From Tetracladium setigerum (lineage: Eukaryota; Ascomycota; Leotiomycetes; Helotiales), in the NCBI GenBank assembly GCA_031472005.1, contig PZJY01000006.1, positions 1,612,001 through 1,676,000 on the forward strand: a stretch of 64,000 nucleotides of DNA, in the 5' to 3' direction. This document shows, in pieces, positions 23,112-35,463 of the stretch (position 1 is the first letter of the stretch; each line of letters begins with the position of its first letter). The notes under the pieces were generated by a model, which saw nothing but the letters and a program-made list of their open reading frames with translations, made no database searches and was not told the DNA's origin. The position numbers and the translations under genes were made by a program.

Positions 23112-23778
23112 ATGCGTATAAGACTACCATTTGCAGGTACGATGAACTCCTGTTCCCGACTCTGCAGCTCTCAACTGACGTCTTCCAGGAGCTTTCCTCT
23201 TCTTCATCTCGGCAGCGGCCTATGTTGGCCTAACTTCCCTCCAAACCGAGGGGTACATCAACGACAAGGTCCTGCATGGCTTGACATTCTTCATCATCAC
23301 TACCTGTTTCTACTGGATCCTGGATACCACCCGCCGGCGAAATTTGAACTTCACGCTCCTCGTCTGCACCGGTTTCTTAGGTGTTGGTTCCGAGATTCTG
23401 CAACATGTCATTCCTAATGGCCGTGTCTTCGATGTCTACGACATCGTAGCGAATATTGTAGGCTCCCTGGCTGCGGCTGGACTGAGTAGCTGGTACCACA
23501 CAAGAATGCTGGAGAGAAAGAGACTCGCAAAGTCATATCAGGTGGTGCCTGGTGACGATGGGGATTTGGAGCTGGGTGAAGGAATCGGTGCGCAGGAATC
23601 AGGAACCATTGCTGCGCAGACGCGGACGTTGGATGAGGAGGTTGATAATTGGGATGAGAATGTGGAGGATAACTGGGATGATGATGGACATCATGCCACG
23701 GATAGCGCGGGGGAGGCTGCGAACACACCTAGCGCGAGCAGTGTGGGGGATGACGATGTAAAGAAGAGGGCCGACTGA
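23112..23778 (+). CDS. VanZ-like membrane protein
   Basis: Two exons (23112-23136 and 23189-23778) code for 204 residues. Three or four membrane helices are followed by a long acidic tail. The helices contain NDKVLHGLTFFIITTCFYW, the conserved K-x-x-H of VanZ-like proteins, then GVGSEILQHVIPNGRVFDVYDIVANIVGSLAA, which carries the family's E-x-x-Q and D-x-x-D-x-x-AN pattern. Bacterial VanZ affects teicoplanin resistance. Fungal relatives have no established role. The tail is rich in Asp/Glu and NWD repeats (NWDEN, NWDDD) and is likely disordered. Splicing was chosen because it joins GAFLFFISAAAYVGL in frame to the first eight codons. Confidence 0.88.
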
Positions 23779-24122
23779 TGTATTATGATAGTGTTATGAT
23801 ATGAGGGTTTACTTGGCGTTTTTTGGGAGCGAGTTCTGTCTATTTAACGCTGGATTGAGGCAAGGACAAGTTTTTATTGATTATCCGTATACCAGAACGA
23901 TATAACTCGAGAACCGTAGATGCGACTTCATTTCACTGTACCTCAGTAGACTTGATAGTGTGCAGTTTTGTGAAGATATCCTAGTTCGTTATTTCAAAAT
24001 CGATTCCTATCTCGGGTGAGAAGAAAGCTTTTGGAATTAAATTGTATTTCGAAGATGAGAGACAGCACAATTTACATGAAACTGGAAATACGGGGTATCT
24101 TCTTCATTCACTCAATATTTCT
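23779..24122. other. Intergenic, convergent 3' flanks
   Basis: Short AT-rich spacer between VanZ-like and UTP6 genes. No supported feature. Confidence 0.5.
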
Positions 24123-25378
24123 TCAACTACTGTGCTTTCGCAGAGTGTGCTTCAACACAGTCTCGATACCAGGATCCAGCCCCTCCACCCCCAGAAAAGA
24201 TTCAACCCACACCCTGGTTTTCTTTGAGAGCTCTTCCTTGTCCTTCGTCTTTTCCATAGAGTGCTTAAGTCGATCCAAGCTATCTCCTAAGGCTACCGGA
24301 AACTCCGCAGAAGTCGCTTCAATACCCACAAATGGTTGCTTGACATAGCAATTGCATGTGCACGCATCAGTTGCATACAGCTCCACCATAGTATCCATAG
24401 TATGTTGAAGGATTTTGGGTAAGCACCTGACCTGCGTGAACAGTGCAAACATATCAAAGAAATCCTCGGCCGCCGACGCACAAAAGAAGGGTTGCTTGCG
24501 AGCCGCGTCGAAGATAGCCATCGGAATTGCTCCTTGGAGTGCGGGCGTTGTCATTGGGTCTTTGATAGCTTCCGAATCGACCTTGATGCCCTCAACCATA
24601 GCTGGTCGCAAAGTATTGGCCTTGAAGTCGGGAATGGCAATCACATCCTTTGACGTTTCAAACTCGTTCTCTTCATCTAGATCATCCGTTTCTTCATCCT
24701 TGGACTCATCGATATCAAGGCCCAGTATCTTTCTCCGCAGTGCAATTTTTGCAAGATAGATCATTTCCAATTTGGCGTACTCGATCCACAGATCCCTACT
24801 CGTGGTGCAAAATCTCGTTCCTCTCTGCATATAACTCCTCGCGCCATTCATGTCCGCTTCTGCCTCCAATGCGTATCTCGCAGCGTACAACCATAGCTCT
24901 GATTTGGTGGGGTGTAATCTGATCGCGGCTGTCAAAACAGTTTTGAATTTCTTGGTCGCATCGATTCCTTTGGTGTACTGAAGGTATGACATCCACAATG
25001 CAATGTCTCCCGGGTGCTTTCTCGTCCCCCGATCAAAAATTCCGAAAATGCGCGCCTCGCTAGCATGCGACGTGCTGCCCTTGATCCTCAATCTCTTGCA
25101 ACGTTGCTTGCGGAGCGTTTCTAAGCTGATGTCCCAGGCCGCATAGCGGGCAAAATCGATGGGTTGAGTGCCTCTGGATAATACTTTGTGTTCAAAATCG
25201 GATCTCTTCTTGACTATGGTCCTGATCTCTTCCTGATATAAGGTCAATAACTATCGAGAGCAATTCAGCAAAGAGTGCTCGTAGATACCTCTGAGAAAAT
25301 GCGTTTTTCTTTGAATTCCTGGAGTTGCGGAACAGCCTGCTCTAGGTAGAATCTCGCTTTATCGCTTGGACCCGACAT
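24123..25378 (-). CDS. UTP6: U3 snoRNP-associated protein UTP6
   Basis: Two exons (25378-25289 and 25232-24123) code for 399 residues, near the usual size. The N-terminus MSGPSDKARFYLEQAVPQLQ, then EEIRTIVKKRSDFEHKVL and DFARYAAWDISLETLRKQR, is the classic UTP6 start. HAT (half-a-TPR) helices follow with ALWMSYLQYTKGIDATKKF and SELWLYAARYALE. UTP6 is part of the UTP-B subcomplex of the small-subunit processome in the nucleolus and is needed for early cleavage of pre-18S rRNA. An acidic stretch (DESKDEETDDLDEENEFE) sits in the middle. The frame is unbroken, unlike that of several neighbours. Confidence 0.92.
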
Positions 25379-25900
25379 TTTTGTTGCTTGGTAATGGACC
25401 TGGAAATTCGTTGTTCGTGGGAGGGGACTTTGAACAGAGAGCCTCAGATTCGAGACTTTTCTCAATTCTGCCGTCCCAGCTACAAGGCGGTGCGTCGGAT
25501 AGGCTCAGCCGAGCTTCACAGACATCACGTGTCTATTCATTGAGCTGTTGAATTCCTCGCTCTATCAGAAGACATTAAGTAACAATTGCGGTTGGGAAAC
25601 TCTTGTGTATTAGTTTGTTATATATATTTAATATTTATTCACATATAGCTATTGTAGAGTTTACCTAGTTACGACTTCGGCCATTAGGTACAGTAAGGTA
25701 TGGAGACTTCTTCATCGTCCAACACGAGTTTCGCTTGGCGTCATTTGGACAGGAGGCTACCAAGACTCCCCTCCGTAAATCGTAAACAGAAGCACTACAT
25801 ACTGCAACTTCCTCCTCTACAACTTCCTCTCCTTCGCATTCTTCTTTTCCGGACCCCTCGGATGACATTCCTTTGGATGTGAATTGTTTACAACGTCACC
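25379..25900. promoter_or_regulatory. Shared promoter region of UTP6 and CWH43
   Basis: Divergent start codons are 522 bases apart. AT-rich sequence around 25600-25650 (TATATATTTAATATTTATT) may be the promoter core. No named site is clear. Confidence 0.45.
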
Positions 25901-28900
25901 ATGGCACCCAAATTCAAGGAAGGCGATGTAGTCTTCGCGTTCTCTGGCAAATGGGTGTCCTGGATCCATACCTTTGCGGCCTATTGTGCGTATTGCCCTC
26001 TCCCGACGACTGTCCTTAGCCTACGTACCAATGCTAATTCTCTGCGCAGCTGCTTTTCTCTCTGCGTTAATTGTTGGATGCGCTCTTCATTATCGAAAGA
26101 TCGTAGAGAATGAATACTATGGCTATCCCCAGGAATGGTTTCCCTCGGTTTCCGCGACCATTGGCGATCGATACCCGGAGCGTTCATTTTTCATGTTTTT
26201 CATTGCCATTACATCAGGTACGAAGGACTACTCCCGCGAGGAAGATGTGCCAGTCTGCTAACTTGCACAGGACCTCGATTTGTTCTGGTAGGACTTTGGT
26301 ATCTCCTTACGGCGCGGTCGAACTCATCTCTCCCCAAATATATTGCGTTGGCAGGCGTTTTCCGATCATTGACCTGTGGTGGATGGACATATGTTACTTC
26401 TACCGACGCTCACGATTGGCACGACATTTTCATGATATCCTACATTGTTGCGACTCTCCCTTGGACCTTAGGATGTTTGTCGTTGAGCCCCAACAACCAC
26501 AAGGCTGTCAAATATCGAAAGTATCTTGCGAGTGCTTTCTTTGGAACTTTAGTTCCTCTGATTTACTTCTTTATCCAACACAAAGTTCATAAAGTTGCAG
26601 GAGGTAAGGTTCAGCGTCGGCGATCGTTTATCACTTACTAATATCACCTCAGCATACACAATATATGCATTTTTTGAATGGGCTTTAGTTTTGTTTGATG
26701 TAGCGTTTGATGCTGTAACCGCGATCGATTTTGATACCTTCGAGCTTATTGTCAGAGACGTGAAAGGTACAAGCAAGGGGTATGTTCACAGGCTTCCAAA
26801 ATAGTTCACCCAATGTACTTCAACGACAATACAACCAATTATGAACAATCCTGAATGATATTTCTGTAGAAACAACAGTAAAATTTCCGACGCAGTCATC
26901 GAAAAAGAGTACGTGATCTTCTGTCCTCGGTTTGTGCCAACTAACGGCGCCTCAGGAAAGCGAAACAAGCAAACGAAATCATGGGTGCATTTTCATGGAA
27001 CGCAGCATTTGATGCAGCAGCCGATGTGTACAACGGGTACGTTGAAAGGAAGCTCTTCAAAACCTACTGCGACTAATTCTTACCCAGTTTGTCTACTGGT
27101 CTATGTTGACTTCATTGGGTTTACTGGTGTGGTGTAAGTTTGGCAAGATCTAATTAACTTACTTTAACTCACAATTCTAGATTTCCCACTATGGCATATG
27201 GGTATTTCTGGCTATGAGGCTATGATCATAGTGACCGTTTCGCCCTTCTTGCTGGGCATTACTCCCCTGAAGTCTTTGGTTGTCAAGAATCTACGTCTTT
27301 GCCACCTTCTTTCTCTCACAGGATTACTCGCCTACCTGGTTACTAATCCGGTATACCGACTTTTCACCATCGGTTTTGGTCTCTTTATGGCCAATCTATC
27401 TTGGGTTGCGACCTGGCATTCCGAGGCATTCCAACCCGCCCGCCTCGAAGCGAAAATTACAGCTTGGGCAATCGGACTTATTGCCTCCAGTATCGTCAAG
27501 TTTGCGTGGCAAACAAGCAATCCAATCTGGCCAACATCACACGCAGCGAATGGAGGCTGGAATGGCACTGGTCTTGCTCTGGCCTTCCTGGCAGTGATTC
27601 GATCCACACGACATGCACCTGTTGGCGGAAGCGATCTTGTAGGAAAAGGTCGAAATCAAGGGTCAGGAGTGTTGGCAGGACTCGGTCTCGGAGGCTTGTT
27701 CTTTGCTTTGCACTCGCTCTTGTCAGATTCAAGTACCATGATCTTGTGGGTCTGGGAAGGTTACCCAATTCGAGGACCTATTTCCGCTCCTCATGGTGCA
27801 GTCACAATTGCAACAATGGGAGCAGGTCTAATTTTGGGGCTCTTGAAAGAGGATGTTGCTCGCAGCTGGACTGCTTACGGGCTAGGCTGCATCGGCGCAA
27901 TGATGCTTACCAAGTACAGCCACTGGACTGGTTACTATGGTGGGCTGTTATTGACAGTGTATGTCATGGCAGCCACTGTCCCATTGCTTGGCTCAGCCGC
28001 AAGAAAGGCAACCGGAAGAACCTTTGGTATCGCATTTGTGGCCTACAACTTTCTGGTGCTTTTCCACGTCTGGGTTGTCGCCTATGCCTTTGTACCAGGC
28101 GGACCATTGGTCCGAGAGAAGACTGATTGGGTTATGACGACTACTATGCTTTTCATCGGCTGTGGAGTTTTCTCTTCAGTCTCGTCGACACCAGCACCCC
28201 AACGCAAGCGTCTAAACGCGTATCTCAACAGCCGAAAACAACGAACGTACTACCTCTACATCCTTGGTGTACTTCAGATCCTGTCTGGCTCTATCGCATA
28301 CCTGCGATTCCCTACTTACGACTACGTGCCGTATCACAAAGATGAAAAGATTCTGACTGCTGGTATTTGGACCATCCACTTTTCTCTCGACAACGATATG
28401 TGGTCTTCTGAATACAGAATGCGAGATATTATCAAGGAGCTCGAGATCGACGTGATTGGCCTTCTAGAGTCTGATCTCCAGCGCATTATTATGGGCAATC
28501 GTGATACCACGCAATTCCTTGCCGAGGAGCTTGGAATGTACGTCGACTACGGACCAGGTCCTAACAAGCACACATGGGGTGCGGCTCTTCTCTCCAAATT
28601 CCCAATTGTGAACTCAACACATCACCTGCTTCCTTCTCCTGTCGGGGAGTTGGCACCAGCCATTCACGCCACTCTCGACGTGTACGGAGAGCTTGTCGAT
28701 GTATTCGTCTTCCACTCGGGTCAAGAAGAAGATGTCGAGGATAGAAGACTACAAACGATCTACCTTTCCGAACTCATGGGATCCTCCACCCGCCCATCCA
28801 TCCTTCTCTCCTACCTCGTCACCAAACCGCTCGAAGGCAACTACAACGTGCACGTGTCTGAAACAAGCGGCATGCATGACATCGACCCAACTGATTGGGA

Positions 28901-29162
28901 TAGATGGTGCGAGTACATTCTCTACAAGGGTCTCAAGCGAACGGCGTACGCAAGAGTGAGCAGATCAACGATCACGGACACCGAGCTCCAAGTAGGCAAA
29001 TTTTTGATCGGTGCGAAAGAGGATGAGAATGCCGAGATCAGAAATATGAGGATTAGTGAGGATCAAGTTCCCGAGGGAATGCGATTCCCACAGATGTTCA
29101 AAGGAGAGGGTGTGCGTGGACACAAATACCATGTTTTCGACGAGCCTAGGTATTTCGCCTAA
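25901..29162 (+). CDS. CWH43: CWH43: GPI-anchor lipid remodelling protein, one frame break
   Basis: Eight exons (25901-25985, 26050-26217, 26271-26603, 26653-26779, 26870-26908, 26956-27036, 27088-27133, 27181-29162) code for about 953 residues. The N-terminal third is the PGAP2/FRAG1-like multi-pass region (SFFMFFIAITSGPRFVLVGLWY, YVTSTDAHDWHD). The middle has many helices, starting FPLWHMGISGYEAM. The C-terminal third is an endonuclease/exonuclease/phosphatase-like domain (VIGLLESDLQRI, HTWGAALLSKFPI, SETSGMHDIDPTDWDRW). In yeast, CWH43 swaps the GPI diacylglycerol for ceramide in the ER. At the exon 6/7 junction the phases differ by one. A G4 instead of G3 at 27035-27037 would fix it and give DVYNG|FVYWSM. 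Confidence 0.9.
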
Positions 29163-32085
29163 GCTGTTATCTATACAAGAATCTTTCTTTTGTTGGAAGA
29201 TGGGATGGAGGGAAAGACAGACATGAGCAAGTAAGCAGACATGTAAGGTATGTATGATAGGGAAGAAAAAGGTCAGAAAATTCATATGGTGGATGGTTTC
29301 TCTCATGAGTTTGCTTGTGAAGTTGTATCATAGTTAGCAGCGTCTCCCTTATCCTACCTCTTGTTGTAAGAGTCAAAAATGCAACCAGCGAACTATAATT
29401 CATTCACTCATTCACTCATTCACTCCTCCCCTCCTCCTCAGTCTCACCACTGCCAGTGTAATAATGCGCATTCCATTGATTTTGACTTCCACGTTTCACC
29501 ACCAAACCACACACTGCCACAGTGACTGCGAGTACACTCATCCCGGAGAACCTTCTCCGCTCGCACCCTCAATCGTATCCAATACGAACGAGAATGCGAG
29601 CGGGCGAGCGCCGCAACGGCAAAGAAACGCAAACGAATAACCATGCAGATTACCAATTTCGCTTAAATAACCCAGCAGACTGAAGAGAACGAGCCATCAT
29701 CCAATCACCCAAATGTATATCCCTGTTTCATTATTCCCTCGGACTTTTTGCTTTGGGTCGCCCTCCCAGTCAGTGAGCCAGCTCTCCCTCGCTCACTTTT
29801 CACAAAAAAGCTGCATGGTTCGGCCTCGGAAGTTCCTAAGCACCGCACATACCGAAGGGGAGAGTTCGGGGGACCAGTGAGAAGAAAAGAAAAGGAGGCG
29901 CTGACAAGTGCACGGCGGGATGAGATCATGCCGCCTCACATTCTGACTAGGGGAGTACGGAGATAGGGGAGGTGCAAGCAATCAAAACATCTCGGCAAGC
30001 AAAGTGGGTGGGCACTGGGCACTAGGCAGGTTGTGTGGTTGAGTGATTTTTCTGTTTTGAGGATCTTTCTTGTGCCACTCTCGGAAATTGAATTGCTAGA
30101 ACAGAGCTGTGGGGCTTTTTTTTTTGGGTTATTAGGAAAATTGTATGAAGAAAAGATTTTATGAAGAAAAGATTTTTCTTATGGAAGGAAAAGATTTCAT
30201 TGGGCACTCACTGTTGGTGCTGGGGAATAATATGAGAAAATGTTTACAGTAATATTTGATGAGGTGAGGAAGGAGATTGATGAGTCCTGATTGGTGGGGT
30301 CACACAAGGTGGATCATTGAAATGAGGTCTTTCGGAATCTGGGAATACAGAAGAAGTGATAATAGGGGGTGGCTACTCTGTACAAGGCTGAAGGAACAAG
30401 TACGAAGTACGGATGATCGATCGGTATACTGGGAGCGAGTACGGACTGTACGGAGTACTACTGTACAGAACGGTCATAACCATAGCTCTCAAGGTTGGAG
30501 AAGAAGGATAGCGAGCACTGTGATCAATTAATTATTGCTGGCAAGTCTCGAACAAACAAACTCTCAAAGAAGTACAGTAAGTATCCTTGTCACTACTGTA
30601 CTGGCTCTTGTCGGGTTGACGGGTTCATCCTGTGCGTAGGTTTTGAATAATGAATCCCTGTCAAGCCTTGCCGCCGCAGTTGTTTTGTTGTTATTGTGAT
30701 TGTGGTTGTTGGAATGTTTCGCACACGCGGCCTTGCTCAGCAAGCTCCCAAGTGAGGCTATGTTTATAGCGAGTTTGAAGATGACGGGAAACCGGGGAAA
30801 GAGGCATCACCGAAATGCTTGGAACTGCGAATCCAAACATGGCTGAAGGATAGAATCCTAGGATCGCATCTTCGACGACAACTGTAAGAAGGTTTGCGTT
30901 GATGCAGCACTTCCTGTAGTGGTTGAACTTTGAAGTCATGTATCAAGAGCGTTGGAGAAATAACGGCTCGCTAAGGTATGATGGCTGGCAAAGTCAACAA
31001 ACACACAACAGAAGCGCACGCAACATGCATGTCAACATGAAAGCCAGCAGCAGCAGCTCACCTGCTCTCCGGCTTTCTTCCTGTTCCAGCCGCCGCCCTT
31101 ATCTGATCTTGTGAAAGAGAAGGCAAAGGAGAAGAAGGGCTGCTGACAAGCAAGTTGACAACACCACAAATAGCGCAGCCATCTTATGGCATTGTGGTTG
31201 TGCTTAATGTTCGAATGACGCCCCAGATGAGTGCCGTGGACCTATCACGCCCCTTTGCATGCGAGATTATGGGGCCACATGATATCTTGGGGCTGCACAC
31301 ATCATTGCACACATTGCACAACACAAAGTCCGTAGCTTCCATGAATAACTCCCTACTGTACCTATGCAAAGTGCGGTGTAATGAATCGCCCAACAGTATT
31401 GCTGCTGCTGCTGCTGCTGGGAGTTGTGGTATGGTAGTGAGTGAGTGAGTGAGTGAGTTGTAACATGTACTGCTCCAGCCTCTGCACTCCCCAAAGTCTG
31501 TTTCTGCATGGTACTTACAGTACTGTACAGTAAGTATTCTCTCCAAGTATCGGACGGGGACTTCTGCAGTTGTCCGTGCCATCAGCAGCGGGACGATGAT
31601 TTGATGATTCGATGATAATCATGAAGCGCTGACTCCGCTTATTTTTAGTGGTCGGACTCGCTTGCACTCTCTCTCCCTGTTGTTCCTCTTCCCTGCCGTG
31701 CAAAAAAGTGTGGTGGGTGGGCAGGGCGTTTTGGCCTGTGAAATTGCGGTCCCAACTTGCCAAGCCTCTTCACGCTCGCAGTCGTCGTCGACCTTGAAGA
31801 CCGAAGCATCCGTGTTTTATAAGCCCATTTCGCAAGTATTCACCACCGCCGTCCCCCCGATCTCCAAATCCTCCTTCTCCTCGACCTCACCCTCTCCTCC
31901 TCCTCTTCCTCTTCCTCACTATCTTCGTGCCCGACTACTACCTGCACTTCCTATGTGCAGCTCGTAGTTTACGTTGATAGCTATATCCAGTATCCTATTG
32001 TCCTCGCCTTTCCCGACCGCATCCGTTCAGAATTGCTCCTGTACCTACCTACCTCCGACCCAACAATCGCCAACTTCCCTCAGCC
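29163..32085. other. Large intergenic region before AUR1
   Basis: About 2.9 kb without a supported gene. It contains simple repeats (ATTCACTC x3 near 29399-29426, a GCTGCTG run near 31400, GAGT repeats near 31436-31457), several TACTGTAC/GTACAGTA palindromes and pyrimidine-rich tracts from 31860 onward that are likely AUR1 5' UTR. Confidence 0.5.
31398..31457. repeat. GCT triplet run and GAGT tetranucleotide run
   Basis: About six GCT units are followed by an interval and about five GAGT units, a simple microsatellite pair in non-coding sequence. Confidence 0.7.
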
Positions 32086-33534
32086 ATGTCAGAATCCCAT
32101 TTCTATGCGTCGAATCCGCCGACCACCTTCACCAAAGCGAAGTTACCTTTCTCGTGGCCGTCGATGTTAAACCCCATACCCGAAGATATAGGAGGCGTCT
32201 GCGTTCGAAGTTCCGCGCCGCCCAATCTCCCGCGTCCTCCATCGCCTCCATCGAAACCTCCTGGAATCCCTCAGATACGCTACGAGCTCTGCGACACCAC
32301 AAATGGTCGGTCTACGATGGCCACTACCTCATCCTCATCATTCTCGCCGTCTTTTCGCTCTCTATAAGTCAAGCTCCCGGCCCGCTCACAAAGACGTTAG
32401 CAGCAACTCTACTTATGATATCACTCCTCATCCCAATAACTCGACAATTCTTCCTACCCTTTCTCCCCGTCGCAACTTGGTTACTCTTCTTCTTTAATGC
32501 TCGGTATGTCCACCCGCAAGTTCTGCACACCAAGATTTACGATCTCTCGCCCTTGGCAGCGATTGATCCTCGTTGCATGAGAGATTTGAAAACATCAAGT
32601 ACCGCAGAAACTAACTTTGCGCCAATAGTTTCATCCCATCCGAATACAGACCGCACATTTGGGTCAAAGTCCTTCCTGCTCTCGAAAACATATTCTATGG
32701 CGCCAATTTGAGCAATATTCTTTCGGCGCACCAGAATGTCGTCCTTGACGTGCTTGCGTGGATACCATATGGCCTTTTACATTTTGGGGACCTGTAATCT
32801 GGGCCATTATAATGTTTTTCTTTGCTCCACCGGGTACGGTGCCAGTATTCGCGAGAACCTTTGGATTCATGAATATCACTGGGGTTGCTATTCAATTGAT
32901 CTTCCCATGTTCAGCTCCATGGTATGAGAATCTATATGGCCTTGCACCAGCAAATTACTCAGTGGGCGGAGAACCAGCTGGTTTGGCCCGAGTCGATGCA
33001 CTCTTGGGCTTCGACATGTACACCTCAAACTTCAAGGCCTCGCCTTTGGTATTCGGGGCGTTCCCGTCGCTACATTCCGGAAACGCAGTTCTAGAAGCTC
33101 TCTTTATGAGCTACTGCTTCCCCAAGCTCACACCAGTGGTCGTCGGATACGCAATGTGGATGTGGTGGGCAACGATGTACCTCTCTCACCACTATGCCGT
33201 CGATTTGGTCGGAGGTGGAATCATTGCCGGAGTGGCATTCTTCATTGCGAAAGCCCACTTCCTCCCCAGAGTTCAAATGGACAAAGCCTGGCGTTGGGAC
33301 TACGACTACGTCGAGTATGGAGAAGCACAAAGCGGGGAGTACGAATACGGACTTACAGTCCTTGATCGCCATGATTTCCGCCACGATAGCAGCGACGAGT
33401 GGACTGTTGGATCTTCCTCCTCCATATCCTCTGGATCGCGAAGTCCCGTTGACGATGCCCAGTCATCCTGGGAAGGGGAAACTCTCGCATCTCAAGCTTC
33501 AGACAGTGAACTGAGTTCTGTTGTAGTCCGATGA
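32086..33534 (+). CDS. AUR1: Inositol phosphorylceramide synthase catalytic subunit AUR1, two one-base frame breaks
   Basis: Two exons (32086-32503 and 32629-33534) code for about 441 residues, the normal size. Landmarks are SWNPSDTLRALRHHKWSVYD, FIPSEYRPHIWVKVLPALENIFYG and FAPPGTVPVFARTFG. The catalytic PAP2-type motifs are GAFPSLHSGNA (His at about 289) and YLSHHYAVDLVGGG (His and Asp at about 328 and 332). AUR1 moves phosphoinositol from phosphatidylinositol to ceramide in the Golgi. It is essential in yeast and is the aureobasidin A target. The ATG at 32086 has good context but its frame changes near 32190 (GG before AGGCG), and the frame changes again at G4 32786-32789. One base added at each place makes both exons phase-consistent. 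The tail is Ser/Asp-rich. Confidence 0.9.
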
Positions 33535-35463
33535 TCCTGCAATACTTCAAAAAATTCGAACCCACTTCCCGGTCGATGACGCCTGCGTCGACTTACCTCA
33601 CGATTTTACGGCATTGCCTTGCATATGAGCGCCTTCTCAAACAAACCCTTTTAATGCCTCGAATTCTACGATTCTACGAAAGACCTCTCGAACATCCTCC
33701 TCTGTACAAAATCTCCGAATCCCTACGTTCGACGTCTCACAGAATCCTAGAATACGAAAAAACCTTTTGATCTATATAATCATAATACCACCAATGGCCA
33801 CCCCTCCGAATTGCAGCGACATTCGAGCAGGCAGTCTTGGTACAACTTTCGCTTCTACCTTCGATTCTTTCTCTCCACTTGTTCATCCTCCACAGGACAA
33901 TGAGTGGCTGAGCCCTTTTTCCGATCTTCGAATTCCACAACTTTTGTGAATAGATACCACCATCGCTAGAGTGACCGCCGGTTTTTTGGACACCCTCTCC
34001 GTGGCTTAGAGGAGTTGAGTTTTGTCCTTCTGCCGTGCTGGGCTCGCATTGTATGTTTTTGAGTTGAGAGCAAAGACAAATCAGACTTTCGCTGAATATA
34101 GATTTGGGACCTGCCCGGGGTGCAGGACGGGGCTGGGGTTTAAATGGATGGGGGTGTTATTTTGGGTACTGCTGCACTGGCCGGTTTGGGTTTCAACCGT
34201 TCCATGAATCCGGGATATACAACAAGTTGAGAGTCATGCATGATGGCGGGATGAACGAACCGTCTCGAGTCGTTGTGGGAGATGGACCTCAGCCACGTTT
34301 AGGTGTGGTGCGATGATGGGAAGTCCATGGTTGAGATGAGACAACGACCCGCTGCCAGGGCGGGGACATGGTAGTCTAATAATAATGGAAGATGATGCAA
34401 CATGACCAAAGCCCAGATAATTCTTTTGTGATGTCTTTTTACCCATGTGCCAAAAGAACTGTGAGCTGATGTCGAAAGGTTGCTTGGTTGAGAGGACTTG
34501 GTATAATCTCACTAATAAACTTCTCGAAGATACCTACCTCTCGAAGATGCCTACCTCTCGAAGATGCCTACCTCTCGAAGATGCTTACCTCTCGAAGTCA
34601 TCAAGCTGCAATACCTTGTTACCCACTCATATAGCCAAGCTAGTCAATAATAATCCGATTTGTTCTGATCAGAGTAAACGAGCTGGTGTTTGTTGCTGGT
34701 GGATCTTGTTGTCCGCATGGCGGCGGCTCAATGTTTCTTGTTGCACGTCTACAATTTCGGAAACGTGCTTGCAACGTGATGGGCACGTGGAAGTCTAATT
34801 GTGATTGGTTTGGTTTGGCTTACGGATAAAAATGAAGACGAATTAGAGTGAACCCTACCTTGGGTATGTGTGACAGCAGAGATGGGATAGGATAAGGTTG
34901 GATGGGAATCCGAGGAATGGATGGACTGGAGATATATTGTAATGTATTGGGGGGTAATTTGAAAGCTTGGTGCTTATGGAAATATGGAAATGGCTTTTGC
35001 CTTGTTTTGTAAGGAAGATGGGATTATTGGTATACTGATTAGAGTGTTGGTCACTACTGGTGTGGGTAAGAATATTTTACCACTTCATGCAGCTCTGTAT
35101 CTGCGATTTACTTCTGGTATTTCAGTACTTTCAAGACAGGCCACGTGAAATGCAAATGAAGACTAGAACATGTAATTAAACATCTCTGCTTTGGCTTTGA
35201 AATGATCGTGTTCCGAAGCGCACACAGTAGGGCGTCGACATTCTCGAAGTTTATTCCTTGGCATAGTACACCGCCTTGGCAGAATATAATGTGGGCAGTA
35301 ACAGACAGCCTTGTTGCGGGTTGACGCGCCCAATTTCAAAGTGGCAGCCGCGTTGGACATGCTACCAAAACAATTCTTCTCGAAGTAATCCGACCTTCCT
35401 CCCACGAATGTGAAAACATGAATACATCCACGCGTCGATGACAACATCTTCACACTTTAGACA
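33535..35463. other. Intergenic, AUR1 to APC1
   Basis: About 1.9 kb without a supported gene. A 17-bp tandem repeat lies at 34521-34597. The right end should be the APC1 promoter. Confidence 0.5.
34521..34597 (+). repeat. 17-bp tandem repeat, 4.5 copies
   Basis: The unit is CTCTCGAAGATGCCTAC. Four full units (34521-34537, 34538-34554, 34555-34571, 34572-34588) and a partial fifth differ by only two or three bases. They have no spacers, so this is not a CRISPR array. Confidence 0.9.

Noticed and set aside
27401..28126. 241-residue frame overlapping CWH43
   Set aside because: It is a shadow of the long CWH43 exon in another frame, rich in Arg/Cys/Ser as such shadows are.
31155..31582. Possible small genes on either strand with poly-Ala or poly-Gln
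   Set aside because: The runs come from a GCT triplet repeat and GAGT repeats. No splice-supported or family-like protein is seen.
34521..34597. CRISPR-like repeat array
   Set aside because: The units are head-to-tail without spacers and the genome is eukaryotic. It is a simple tandem repeat.
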